Positions 23,019 to 30,626 of a stretch of DNA of 49,511 bases are shown here, in pieces. The notes under the pieces were generated by a model that saw nothing but the letters and a program-made list of their open reading frames with translations, searched no databases and was not told where the DNA came from. Each line of letters opens with the position of its first letter. Position 1 is the first letter of the stretch. The position numbers and the translations under genes were made by a program. This DNA comes from Acidobacteriota bacterium (GTDB lineage: Bacteria; Acidobacteriota; Thermoanaerobaculia; Gp7-AA8): the NCBI GenBank assembly GCA_021781455.1, contig JAJXWV010000008.1, positions 1 through 49,511 of the forward strand, written 5' to 3'.

Positions 23019-24263
23019 ATGATCAATCGCAGATTCTTCCTCAAGTCCTCCGGCCTCGCGCTCGTCGGCGGATCGCTGCTTCCGAACGTCTTCGTGCGAA
23101 TGGCAGACGCTTCGACGACCCGGGGACGCAAGGTCCTCGTGGCGATCTTTCAACGCGGTGCGGTCGACGGCTTGAACGTCATCGTTCCTTACGGCGATCA
23201 GGCTTACTACGATGCCCGTCCGACGATCGCCGTGCCGCGGCCGGGTTCTGCAGCCGCATCGGCACTCGATCTCGACGGCCACTTCGGCGCGCACCCGTCG
23301 CTTGCCTCGCTCGTCCCGTATTTCAGGGACCGCTCGCTGGCCATGGTGCACGCGGTCGGCAGCCCCGATTCGACGCGCTCGCATTTCGATGCGCAGGACT
23401 TCATGGAGTCGGGCACGCCGGGCGTGAAATCGACGGAAGACGGATTCCTGTCGCGCGCCGTCAACGCCAGAAAAGAAGCGAACGCATCGCCTCTGCGGGC
23501 GGTGGCGCTCTCGCCGGCGCTGCCGCGCATCCTTTCCGGATCGGCCGGCGCGGTGGCCATGACCAACGTCGCTCAGTTCGGCATTTGCGGCGGGAAGGCC
23601 AGCGGCGAGCTGGCTTCGTCGTTCGAGTCGATGTACGCGGAGGCGGTGGCTGGCACGCTCGGGGGAACGGCAAAGGAATCGTTCGAAGCGGCTCACATCC
23701 TCCAGAAGAGCGACGTGGCCGGGCTGAAGCCGGACAACGGCGCGGTCTATCCGCAGAATCCGCTCGGCAATTCGCTGCGTCAGATCGCGCAGCTGATCAA
23801 GTCCGGCGTGGGACTGGAGATCGGCTTCACCGACGTCGGCGGATGGGATACACACGCAGGCGAAGGCGGCGCGCAGGGCCAGCTCGCGAACAACCTCCGC
23901 AACTTCTCCGATGCCATCGCCGCTTTCGCGAAGGACCTCGGCTCACGCATGGGCGACGTCGTGCTCGTGACGATGTCGGAGTTCGGACGCACCGTTCGCG
24001 AGAACGGCAACCGCGGCACCGATCACGGGCACGCCAATGTCATGCTCGTCCTCGGCGGCGGCGTGAAGGGAGGAAAGGTCTATGGCGCGTGGCCGGGGCT
24101 CGCGCCGCAGAAGCTTTACGAGAACCGCGATGTCGCCGTGACGACCGACTTCCGCGATGTCTTCGGCGAGTTGATCACGAAGCAGCTGGGTGTTCCGGCG
24201 CTCAAGACCGTCTTTCCGGGATACGAAGCGACCCCGTCCAGATGGCGAGGCGTGATGGGCTGA
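23019..24263 (+). CDS. DUF1501 family protein with Tat signal
   Basis: A 414-residue protein of the DUF1501 (sulfatase-like fold) family. The N-terminus MINRRFFLKSSGLALVGGS is a twin-arginine (Tat) signal, so it is exported folded, perhaps with a bound cofactor. Family landmarks are VAIFQRGAVDGLNVIVPYGD, HPSLASLVPYFRDRSLAMVH, DSTRSHFDAQDFMESG, GWDTHAGEGGAQG, VTMSEFGRTVREN and GTDHGHANVMLVLGG. The ATG at 23019 has GGAG six bases upstream. It pairs with the DUF1800 gene upstream; the joint function in the envelope is unknown. Confidence 0.92.
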   Translation: MINRRFFLKSSGLALVGGSLLPNVFVRMADASTTRGRKVLVAIFQRGAVDGLNVIVPYGDQAYYDARPTIAVPRPGSAAASALDLDGHFGAHPSLASLVPYFRDRSLAMVHAVGSPDSTRSHFDAQDFMESGTPGVKSTEDGFLSRAVNARKEANASPLRAVALSPALPRILSGSAGAVAMTNVAQFGICGGKASGELASSFESMYAEAVAGTLGGTAKESFEAAHILQKSDVAGLKPDNGAVYPQNPLGNSLRQIAQLIKSGVGLEIGFTDVGGWDTHAGEGGAQGQLANNLRNFSDAIAAFAKDLGSRMGDVVLVTMSEFGRTVRENGNRGTDHGHANVMLVLGGGVKGGKVYGAWPGLAPQKLYENRDVAVTTDFRDVFGELITKQLGVPALKTVFPGYEATPSRWRGVMG

Positions 24264-24278
24264 TTGCGCCTCGTGTGG

Positions 24279-24515
24279 TCAGCGGCGGTGTGGTCCGCGC
24301 GGAGCCGTATCGTCGAGAGGACCCGGCGAGACGAAGCCTTTTCCAAGGCAGCGGATGAGGGCGGCGAGGCGGCGGCGGACACTCGAGCGCGCCGGAATCG
24401 TGGGGCAGGCGCATACGAACACAAGCACGACCGTGGCCGAAAGGGCGACGTGCAGGAGTGTCATTTCGTCGCACGGTAGCTGTCCGCCGAACCCGACAGT
24501 GGCGACAACGGTCAC
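24279..24515 (-). CDS. Possible small membrane protein
   Basis: A 78-residue frame starting with GTG has moderate third-position G/C bias, one hydrophobic segment (LHVALSATVVLVFVCACP) and a basic tail. There is no ribosome binding site and no recognised family. It lies in the 491-base gap between the convergent DUF1501 and HD-GYP genes, whose other half is repeat sequence (24569-24754). An ATG at internal codon 18 is an alternative start. It may be spurious. Confidence 0.25.
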   Translation of the reverse strand: MTVVATVGFGGQLPCDEMTLLHVALSATVVLVFVCACPTIPARSSVRRRLAALIRCLGKGFVSPGPLDDTAPRGPHRR

Positions 24516-24568
24516 GTGCGGCGGTGATGTGGCGAGGCGCGAAGCTGGGTGAGGGGGGATGGGCCATA

Positions 24569-24754
24569 CGAGTGCTGAGTGCTGAGATCAGGAGGCGCGG
24601 AGGATATGACGGGTCAGGAGAGACTTCCTGCTCGGGCTTGCGCAGGGCGCCCCACCCGACCCAGATCCCTCGCTGACGCTCGGGATGACAGGCGCGATTC
24701 GTGTCGCACTCAGCACTCAGGACTCTGCACTCAGGACTCAGGACGCAGCACTCG
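24569..24754. repeat. CTGAGTGCTGAG inverted repeat with a solo TGTCATCCCGAGC end
   Basis: The left arm CGAGTGCTGAGTGCTGAG (24569-24586) pairs with a longer right arm of CACTCAGCACTCAGGACTC words (about 24707-24754) that stops exactly at the HD-GYP stop codon (24755-24757). The loop of about 120 bases contains GCTCGGGATGACA (24678-24690), which is one end of the MITE-like family without a partner. The repeat family is that of 1446-1554 and 27076-27163. Confidence 0.8.
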
Positions 24755-26398
24755 TCAGGCGCCGATCTGGTCGAGTGCCGGTAAGAACCGTGCCACGAGG
24801 GCTTCGTCGAACTGCGTCCCTGCGCCCTCGTGCATGCGCGCGGCGGATTCTTCGCGCGACAGCGAGGGCTGGTACATGTTCGACGTCATCGCCACCCAGG
24901 CGTCGACGACGGCGAGAATGCGAGCGGAGAGAGGGATCTGACTGCCGCTCATGCGGCTCGGGTATCCCTTGCCGTCGGGACGCTCGTGATGGCGCAGGAC
25001 GGCCTGGGCGATCTCGCTGCCAAGGATCGGTTCGACGAGGGCGGCACCGACGACCGGATGCTCGGCGAGGGCGCGCATTTCTTCGGCAGTGAGGTTGGGG
25101 CGCTTGTAGATCCGATCGTAGTCGAGCAGCCGCAGCCCGACGTCGTGGACCAGGCCGGCCAGGCGGATGGTCTCCACCTGTGCGGGCGGCAGGTCGAGGA
25201 GCGTCGCGAAGCGCTGTGCGATCTCGGAGACCTGGCGCGAGTGCTCGACGAGGTCGGGATATTTCGTGAAGTCGGGCTCGAGCAGTTTCTCCGCGAGCAC
25301 CTGCCGGTCATTGCGGCTGACGGTGGCGGCGATGGCCGATTCGACCGACTGCTCGATCTGCCGCAGGAAGATGTGCAGCCCGCGCTGTGCCTGCCCTTCC
25401 GGTATGCGCTCGAACGCCACCGTCAGCACCAGGCCCTCCACGCTCTGGGCGTTGACCGGCGCGCTCAGGATCGTGCTGATCCCGGCGGCGCTCACAGGTA
25501 CCACCTGGATGCCGAATGGATAGATCAGCTGCGGCCGCGGCGCGACGTTGAGCGGTTTGTTGGCGCGTTTCAGCCAGGCCTGCAGATGGCTCTGCAGCAT
25601 CTGCATGGCATCCTCGGTGACCGTGGCGATGGCCACGATCGACTGCGGATTGTTGGCGTGACCGATGGCGCTGAAGCAGGCCAGGACCGCTCCGGGAATG
25701 GCCAGTGAAGCCGGGAGGAGAAGGCGCACCACTTCGAAATCCTGCTCGGTGAGGATGCGTTTCGGAGTCGCGGCCGGGAGCTGCCGCCTGGACATGATCT
25801 GGCGGGCGGCGGCGATCGCTTTCATCGCCTCCGGTGACAGGTCGCGGGGCCGCGTGACCACCTGCGGCTCGCTGTGGCGAACGGGCTGAGGAGGATCGGG
25901 ATCGACTCGCTGCGGTGGCGTCTCGACGAGCTTCAGCGGCGCCAGCCCGAAGAGGTTCTTCACACCCAGCAGTTCGATGAGGTTGTCGACGATCTGCTGC
26001 GCCGCATTGAGATCAGGGGTGTCGAATGGTTTTCTCCCCGCCTTGTCGCGCATGTCGATGAAGCCGATGAACCGTCCCCTCGCGAACAGCGGGGCGGCCA
26101 GCAGCCGGTCGGTCCCTTGCCGGAACAGCAGCTCCGAGAAGCGCTGGTCGGCCGCCACGCCGTTGACGAAGAACGGAGTGCGCTTGACCAGCAGCCGGTC
26201 GACCAGATCGTCGGAGCTCTTCACGATGCGGCGCAGCGAATCGCTGAACTGGTAGGAGGTCACCACCTCGAACGTCTTCTCCGTCAGGTCGTAGGAGGTG
26301 GGAAGGTAGAGCGCTGCTTTCGTGGCCTGAACGTGCTCGACACAGCTGTAGAGAATCTGCTTGAGGTCGGGCTCGAGGAGTTGCAGGTCCGGAATCAT
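24755..26398 (-). CDS. GAF - HD-GYP domain protein, probable cyclic di-GMP phosphodiesterase
   Basis: A 547-residue cytoplasmic signalling protein. Residues about 5-145 form a GAF-type sensor (ATKAALYLPTSYDL, DRLLAAPLFARGRFIGFIDMRD). Residues about 220-370 look like a second, unassigned sensory domain. The C-terminal HD-GYP domain has the first histidine in LVEHSRQVSEIAQRFA, the HD pair in GLVHDVG, and HHERPDGKGYP with the GYP signature, followed by PLSARILAVVDAWVAMTS. HD-GYP proteins hydrolyse c-di-GMP; activity here is inferred from intact motifs. Transcribed alone or with VanZ/TonB upstream, but separated from VanZ by a long repeat. Confidence 0.88.
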   Translation of the reverse strand: MIPDLQLLEPDLKQILYSCVEHVQATKAALYLPTSYDLTEKTFEVVTSYQFSDSLRRIVKSSDDLVDRLLVKRTPFFVNGVAADQRFSELLFRQGTDRLLAAPLFARGRFIGFIDMRDKAGRKPFDTPDLNAAQQIVDNLIELLGVKNLFGLAPLKLVETPPQRVDPDPPQPVRHSEPQVVTRPRDLSPEAMKAIAAARQIMSRRQLPAATPKRILTEQDFEVVRLLLPASLAIPGAVLACFSAIGHANNPQSIVAIATVTEDAMQMLQSHLQAWLKRANKPLNVAPRPQLIYPFGIQVVPVSAAGISTILSAPVNAQSVEGLVLTVAFERIPEGQAQRGLHIFLRQIEQSVESAIAATVSRNDRQVLAEKLLEPDFTKYPDLVEHSRQVSEIAQRFATLLDLPPAQVETIRLAGLVHDVGLRLLDYDRIYKRPNLTAEEMRALAEHPVVGAALVEPILGSEIAQAVLRHHERPDGKGYPSRMSGSQIPLSARILAVVDAWVAMTSNMYQPSLSREESAARMHEGAGTQFDEALVARFLPALDQIGA

Positions 26399-26422
26399 GG
26401 AAGAAGGCGGAAGTATAGCTTC

Positions 26423-26610
26423 GCAGATCGCAGACGGCAGACGGCAGACGGCAGACGGCAGACGGCAGACCGCAGACCGCAGACCGCAGACGGCAGACCG
26501 CAGACCGCAGACCCGAGACCGCGCACCCCCGAAATGTCCCGATCAGCCTCGTTACCTAACCTCGTAACCTTCCGTGGTCTGTGGTCCGTGGTCCGTGGTC
26601 TGTGGTCCGC
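26423..26610. repeat. CAGACGG tandem array with complementary GTGGTCCGTGGTCTG arm
   Basis: From 26423 to about 26520 there are roughly 14 head-to-tail copies of a 7-base word, CAGACGG or CAGACCG. After about 45 bases, a run of GTGGTCYGTGGTC words (about 26571-26610) forms a partly complementary arm that ends two bases before the VanZ stop codon. The first half is a true microsatellite-like tandem array, so its length may vary between strains. It occupies the whole gap between the HD-GYP and VanZ genes, both on the minus strand. Confidence 0.88.
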
Positions 26611-26611
26611 C

Positions 26612-27073
26612 TCACTGGAACTCGAAACGCAGGCGCAGCCGGGCGTGTCCCAGCAGGGCTCCGAGTAGCGTTCCGGCCGTGTTCAAGATGATGTCGTTCA
26701 CGTCGGCCACGCGATCGGGGAGGAAGTACTGGACCGCTTCCACGGTCACGGTGAACGTGAGCCCGAGGAGGATCGTCAGCACATAGGTCTGAAGGGTGGG
26801 GCGGTCGGCCGTGTAGAGCGAGATGAACATCAGGAATCCCCACGGCACGAACAGGATGACGTTGGCCACCACCGGCATGACGGTCACGGCGAAGATCTGC
26901 GTGGACACGGGCCGGTGCTCGAGGCGATGGACCAGATGGCGCAGATCTTCGAAGGGAATGGGATCGACTTTCGAGTAGCTCTTCCCCTTCATCGTCATCG
27001 TCAGGCCAATGATCAAGGCCGTGACGACCAGCAGCAGGACGACGGTGACGGGGCGGCGGATGACGATCTGCAT
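26612..27073 (-). CDS. VanZ-like membrane protein
   Basis: A 153-residue inner-membrane protein with four hydrophobic segments. The VanZ-like signature is clear: NVILFVPWGFLMFI in the second helix, VEAVQYFLPDRVADVNDII in the third, and the glycine-rich last helix NTAGTLLGALLGH. VanZ itself gives low-level teicoplanin resistance, but most family members have no known role. The ATG at 27073 comes three bases after a repeat arm, and no Shine-Dalgarno sequence is visible. Confidence 0.88.
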   Translation of the reverse strand: MQIVIRRPVTVVLLLVVTALIIGLTMTMKGKSYSKVDPIPFEDLRHLVHRLEHRPVSTQIFAVTVMPVVANVILFVPWGFLMFISLYTADRPTLQTYVLTILLGLTFTVTVEAVQYFLPDRVADVNDIILNTAGTLLGALLGHARLRLRFEFQ

Positions 27074-27075
27074 AC

Positions 27076-27163
27076 GAGTGCTGAGTACTGAGTGCTGAGT
27101 ACTGAGTCCGGGAGCCCTGAGTCACTCGGTACTCAGCACTCAGCACTCAGTACTCAGCACTCG
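27076..27163. repeat. CTGAGTACTGAGTG inverted repeat filling the TonB-VanZ junction
   Basis: The left arm GAGTGCTGAGTACTGAGTG and following words (27076-27107) pairs with CTCGGTACTCAGCACTCAG and further words (about 27125-27163), with a loop of about 18 bases. It starts three bases from the VanZ start codon and touches the stop codon of the TonB-like gene at 27164. On the minus strand the arm next to the VanZ ATG reads CTCAGTACTCAGCACTCGT, nearly identical to the sequence before the ATG at 1555. Confidence 0.92.
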
Positions 27164-28123
27164 TTACCTCGCGGGCGGCTCCTGGTTGTAGAAGAACATG
27201 CAGGTCACGCGCTCGCTCTCGTTCGGGAAATCCTTCGGCAGGGCGTTCAGAGGCGAGGAGAGCTCGATGGCCTTCTTCGCTGCAAAATCGTACGGAGGGA
27301 CGCTGCTCGTGCTGAGCATCTGCACGTCGGAGATGCGGCCGTCGCGGTGGATCGTAAAGCGGATCGTGACCACGCCCTTGAGGCCGGTCTTGATCAGCTC
27401 CGGCATGTTGCCGTACCAGTTCACGCGGATGCGGCTGACCATCGAGGCCGCGTAGGGACCCCAGTCGTACCACTGGGTCTCGAACGACAGCGGACCGCTC
27501 TCGGCGAACCCCTTCTCGCCTCCGCCGGCGCCGCTGAGATCGAAGCCGCGCTGGCCCGAACCGACTGCCTGTTTGCCGACCGCCGTAATGGCGTCGCGCC
27601 AGTCCACTCCGCCGGCCGACGCGGACTGCACCGGTTTGCGGTACGTCAGCCCGTTGAGCGTCGCCTGAGACTGCTGCGGAGCCGACGGAGCGGTCGGGCC
27701 GCGCTGCGCAAGCTGTTCGGCCGGCTGCTGGATCGACGGCTGTTGCTGTTGCGCGGGACGGTTATCTCCGGCAGCCGTCGGCGGAACGTACGCAGGGCCA
27801 CTTTCGCCGGGGCGAATGGTGGGTTGATCGCCGGTCGGATGCGGCATGCTCGCCTTCCGGTTCGCGTCCGAATAGGGGGCGGAGAGGGGAGTGGTCGCGC
27901 TCTTCTTGCCCGGTGCCTCGGTGAACTGCTTCGGGGCCTGGCGCATCAACTCGACGTAATGGACGATCGGAGCCGCGGCGGGAGTGATCGCCATCGGGCG
28001 ATAGCTCCTCACGACATAGATGATCAGAAGCATGTGGACGATGATCGAGACGAACACCGCGAGGCCGACGCCCTGGCGTGGCTCATCCGCTTCGACAGCA
28101 ACGAGATCGATCCGGTCTTCCAA
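27164..28123 (-). CDS. TonB-like energy transducer
   Basis: A 319-residue TonB/TolA-type protein. A short cytoplasmic N-terminus is followed by one membrane helix (VGLAVFVSIIVHMLLIIYVV, about residues 18-37). Then comes a long proline/glutamine/alanine-rich periplasmic linker, and a C-terminal domain from about residue 215 (MVSRIRVNWYGNMPELI, GVVTIRFTIHRDGRISDV, FAAKKAIELSSPL) that should contact TonB boxes of outer-membrane receptors. No exbB or exbD is near. The frame begins with TTG at 28123 and has no good ribosome binding site; the next in-frame ATG would fall inside the membrane helix, so TTG is preferred. The receptor at 9601 is a possible client. Confidence 0.83.
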   Translation of the reverse strand: MEDRIDLVAVEADEPRQGVGLAVFVSIIVHMLLIIYVVRSYRPMAITPAAAPIVHYVELMRQAPKQFTEAPGKKSATTPLSAPYSDANRKASMPHPTGDQPTIRPGESGPAYVPPTAAGDNRPAQQQQPSIQQPAEQLAQRGPTAPSAPQQSQATLNGLTYRKPVQSASAGGVDWRDAITAVGKQAVGSGQRGFDLSGAGGGEKGFAESGPLSFETQWYDWGPYAASMVSRIRVNWYGNMPELIKTGLKGVVTIRFTIHRDGRISDVQMLSTSSVPPYDFAAKKAIELSSPLNALPKDFPNESERVTCMFFYNQEPPAR

Positions 28124-28202
28124 TGTGTGAGTGAGAAGCCCGCAAGGGGCGATCTTTCTTCCCTTTTCGAGTGGCCGCGAAGGTCATCCGAGGAGAAATA
28201 AT

Positions 28203-28268
28203 ATTGAGTGTTGAATGCTGCTGAATGTTGAACGTTCAATGAGCTGCGACATTCAACGGTGAACATTC
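28203..28268. repeat. GAATGTTGAACGTTCAA inverted repeat between divergent genes
   Basis: TTGAGTGTTGAATGCTGCTG and TGAATGTTGAACGTTCAAT are followed by ACATTCAACGGTGAACATTC, giving a central perfect palindrome TTGAACGTTCAA and flanking partly paired TGAATGTTGAA words. It lies in the 267-base gap between the divergent TonB-like and DUF4013 genes, where both promoters must also sit. The base composition here is clearly more A/T-rich than in the coding regions. Confidence 0.7.
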
Positions 28269-28390
28269 GCGATTCGTCATTTCTCTGATACGGGACACCT
28301 CATGCCGTCGGCCGATATACCGAGGCGCGGCCAGTTTCGTTGAACGCGAGCTCGCCGGCTGCGAACCTGCTGTTAAACTTGGCCCATTCA

Positions 28391-29092
28391 ATGTCGGAAT
28401 TCGTGACAGCGCCGCCCCCGCCGTCGAGTCCGTCGCAACCCGGCTACGATTTCGTGAAGCCGTTCGGCTTCGTCTTCCAGGACCGCGACTGGCTGAGCAA
28501 GATCCTGATCGGCGGCCTCTTCGAGATCGCCTCCATCTTCATCATCGGCATCTTCTTCGTGGCGGGCTATTGCGCTCGGCTGGCCCGGAACGTCATCGCC
28601 GGGATGGAGTCGCCGCTGCCGGACTGGAACGACCTCGGCGAGTACTTCGCGGAAGGGCTGAGGCTCGCCTGCATCGTGCTGGTCTATGCAATTCCGGTCG
28701 CCATTCTCGCGGGAGTGATCTTCGTTCCTGCCGCGATCATGTCGAGCAGCGGCCACGACATCCTCGAGAACCTGGGCGGCGGGATGATGGCCTGCGCCTG
28801 GTGTCTGTTCTTTCCGATCAGCCTGGCCCTGGCGATCTACCTGCCGGCCGCGCTGCTGTTCTCGGTGGTGGAAGGAACCTTCGGGGCGGCGTTCGACTTC
28901 GGCCGCATTCTCCGCTTCATCCGCGACAACGCGGCGAACTACATCCTGGCGTTCGTGGTCTATCTGATCGCGCGCTTCGCCGTGCCGCTCGGGCTGATCG
29001 CCTTGTGCATCGGCATCTTCTTCACCGGTTTCTGGGCGATGGTCGTGGCCACTTTCGCATTCGCGCAGGCATACCGGCTGAGACGGATTTAG
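28391..29092 (+). CDS. DUF4013 family membrane protein
   Basis: A 233-residue integral membrane protein of unknown function. Family features are FVFQDRDWLSKILIGGLFE at the N-terminal side, followed by GYCARLARNVIAGMESPLPD WNDLGEYFAEGL, and several glycine/alanine-rich helices; about five or six segments are hydrophobic. I chose ATG 28391, since a TTG 51 bases earlier would add a polar stretch not seen in the family. The TAG stop codon (29090-29092) is part of the left arm of the repeat 29085-29177. Confidence 0.82.
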   Translation: MSEFVTAPPPPSSPSQPGYDFVKPFGFVFQDRDWLSKILIGGLFEIASIFIIGIFFVAGYCARLARNVIAGMESPLPDWNDLGEYFAEGLRLACIVLVYAIPVAILAGVIFVPAAIMSSSGHDILENLGGGMMACAWCLFFPISLALAIYLPAALLFSVVEGTFGAAFDFGRILRFIRDNAANYILAFVVYLIARFAVPLGLIALCIGIFFTGFWAMVVATFAFAQAYRLRRI

Positions 29093-29177
29093 GATCTGAG
29101 ATTGATGATTTATGAACCGAGGAGTGCGACTTCGATTCTCATCGGTTCATGAATCATCAATCTAAAATCCTAAATCC
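29085..29177. repeat. GGATTTAGGAT inverted repeat spanning the DUF4013-DUF2085 junction
   Basis: The left arm starts at GGATTTAGGAT (29085, containing the TAG stop codon) and continues through GATTGATGATTTATGAACCGA. The right arm runs from TCGGTTCATGAATCATCAAT to ATCCTAAATCC (ending at 29177), with small bulges. The loop is about 20 bases. It covers the junction completely, from inside the last codons of one gene to five bases before the next ATG at 29183. It is unusually A/T-rich for this genome. Confidence 0.92.
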
Positions 29178-29182
29178 ATTCC

Positions 29183-29653
29183 ATGGCTCAATCTCTCGGA
29201 CGGAACGCACGCATCGCGGGGCTGGCGTTCATCGCCATCCCGATCTTCATCCTCGGAACGTCCGTGCTCTGCAGCTGGGCCATCGCCCACGGCGCAGCGC
29301 CGGGATGGCGTATCCCGTTCCGGATCTTCTGCCATGGCATTCCGGACCGCTGCCTTCTGCTGTGGGGCGTCCCGATGCCGATCTGCGCGCGCTGCACCGC
29401 GATCTACATCGGACTGTTCGCCGGTCTGGTGGCCTTCGCGGCGATGCCGTGGATGCGCGAGGACGTGCTGCGCATCGCGATGTACGCAGCGGTCGTTCCG
29501 CTGGCAGTTGACGGAATTACGCAGTTAATCCATCTTAGAGAGAGCACGAACACGCTTCGATTCGGGACGGGTCTGGTGGCCGGACTGGCGTTCGGCTTGT
29601 GGGTGTTGAGCGCGATTGAAAAGCCGGAGAGACATGGACTTAGATCGCCTTGA
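29183..29653 (+). CDS. DUF2085 family membrane protein
   Basis: A 156-residue membrane protein with four hydrophobic segments. The family hallmark is a cysteine/histidine-rich loop: FCHGIPDRCLLLWGVPMPIC followed by ARCTAIYIG. It is followed by PLAVDGITQL and LRESTNTLRFGTGL. The CxxC and His residues suggest metal or redox chemistry at the membrane, but no function is established. The ATG is five bases after a repeat arm and has no Shine-Dalgarno sequence. The 119 bases after it hold nothing I can identify. Confidence 0.85.
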   Translation: MAQSLGRNARIAGLAFIAIPIFILGTSVLCSWAIAHGAAPGWRIPFRIFCHGIPDRCLLLWGVPMPICARCTAIYIGLFAGLVAFAAMPWMREDVLRIAMYAAVVPLAVDGITQLIHLRESTNTLRFGTGLVAGLAFGLWVLSAIEKPERHGLRSP

Positions 29654-29772
29654 CGCAGCTTTTGCCGCTGGGCTACTCTTCGGCGCACCTGCGTCCAGCT
29701 CCAGCCGGCTCCCGGATTTCGCGGCATGGTCGTTGGGTAACGGCTTGAAATCTGCGTCGAGTGCGGAATGAC

Positions 29773-30582
29773 ATGGCCTTCCAGGGTTCACTCAAAGAAC
29801 TGCCACTTCCCGACATCATCCAGCTGGTCAGCGTGTCGGGGAAGACGGGCAAGTTCACTCTGACGCGGGACGCCGACCGCGGGTTCATCTTCCTCAAAGG
29901 GGGGCAGATGGTCCATGCCTCGGTCGGCGAGCTGATCGGCGAAGAGGCCATCTACTCGCTGGCCATCTGGAACTCGGGCGAATTCCAGTTCACGCCAGGG
30001 GAAGAGCCGGATCGGCAGACCATCGCCAAATCGAACACGAACCTTCTGATGGAAGCGGCGCGCCGGCTCGACGAATGGCGCGTGCTCTCGAAGAAGATCT
30101 CCTCCATCGACCTCGTCCCGGAGCTGATGACGCGCGAGAACCGGCACGAGCAGATCACGCTCAATCCTCAGGAGTGGATGCTGATCACGAAGATCGACGG
30201 GCATCGATCGATCGCCGACATCGGCAAGACGCTGAACATTTCCTCGTTCGACGTCGCCAAGATCTTGTACGGAATGGTCACCGGCGAGCTCGTTCAGCTA
30301 AAAAAAAAATCTGATCACGAAGCCGACGAGCAGAATGGCGAACTAGTGGAGTTGGCCGGCCGCATTCGAGCGGCCGCCGAGGAGTTCATCGGCGATTCGG
30401 CGCGCAAGACGCTGGAGAAGCATTTCCTGCACGCCCTGGACGGCATCATGAACGGCGACGGAACGCTGGCCGTCGATCAGATGGTCAAGGAGTTCGAGAA
30501 AACGGCCTCACTCCTGCGTGGAATGAGCGTGACCGAGAAGCTGCGGTCGCGCATCATCGAGATCCGCGCAATCGCCTCCTGA
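29773..30582 (+). CDS. DUF4388 domain protein
   Basis: A 269-residue cytoplasmic protein. Residues 1-100 are a DUF4388 domain (FQGSLKELPLPDIIQLVSVS, GKTGKFTLTRDADRGFIFLK, GGQMVHASVGELIGEEAIY), a module found with signalling and gliding proteins in deltaproteobacteria and Acidobacteriota. Residues about 130-178 resemble a small winged-helix unit (WMLITKIDGHRSIADIGKTL). A run of ten A residues at 30300-30309 encodes Lys177-179 at the boundary to a helical C-terminal domain (residues 180-269). ATG 29773 is preferred over a GTG at 29761. A partner has not been identified. Confidence 0.85.
   Translation: MAFQGSLKELPLPDIIQLVSVSGKTGKFTLTRDADRGFIFLKGGQMVHASVGELIGEEAIYSLAIWNSGEFQFTPGEEPDRQTIAKSNTNLLMEAARRLDEWRVLSKKISSIDLVPELMTRENRHEQITLNPQEWMLITKIDGHRSIADIGKTLNISSFDVAKILYGMVTGELVQLKKKSDHEADEQNGELVELAGRIRAAAEEFIGDSARKTLEKHFLHALDGIMNGDGTLAVDQMVKEFEKTASLLRGMSVTEKLRSRIIEIRAIAS
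30300..30309 (+). other. A10 homopolymer, candidate transcriptional slippage site
   Basis: Ten consecutive A residues in a GC-rich coding sequence, read CTA AAA AAA AAA TCT. One added A gives ATC TGA and immediate termination after residue 180. One lost A gives a stop 16 codons later. Either event would yield a DUF4388/winged-helix protein without the C-terminal helical domain. Confidence 0.45.
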
Positions 30583-30626
30583 GGGCGCGCCTCTGCTCCC
30601 TGTTCTCTTACAATGCGGGCGCTGCC

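Noticed and set aside
26423-26520. CRISPR array
   Set aside because: The 7-base words are head to tail with no spacers. No other direct-repeat cluster in the window has repeat-spacer regularity, and no cas gene is present.
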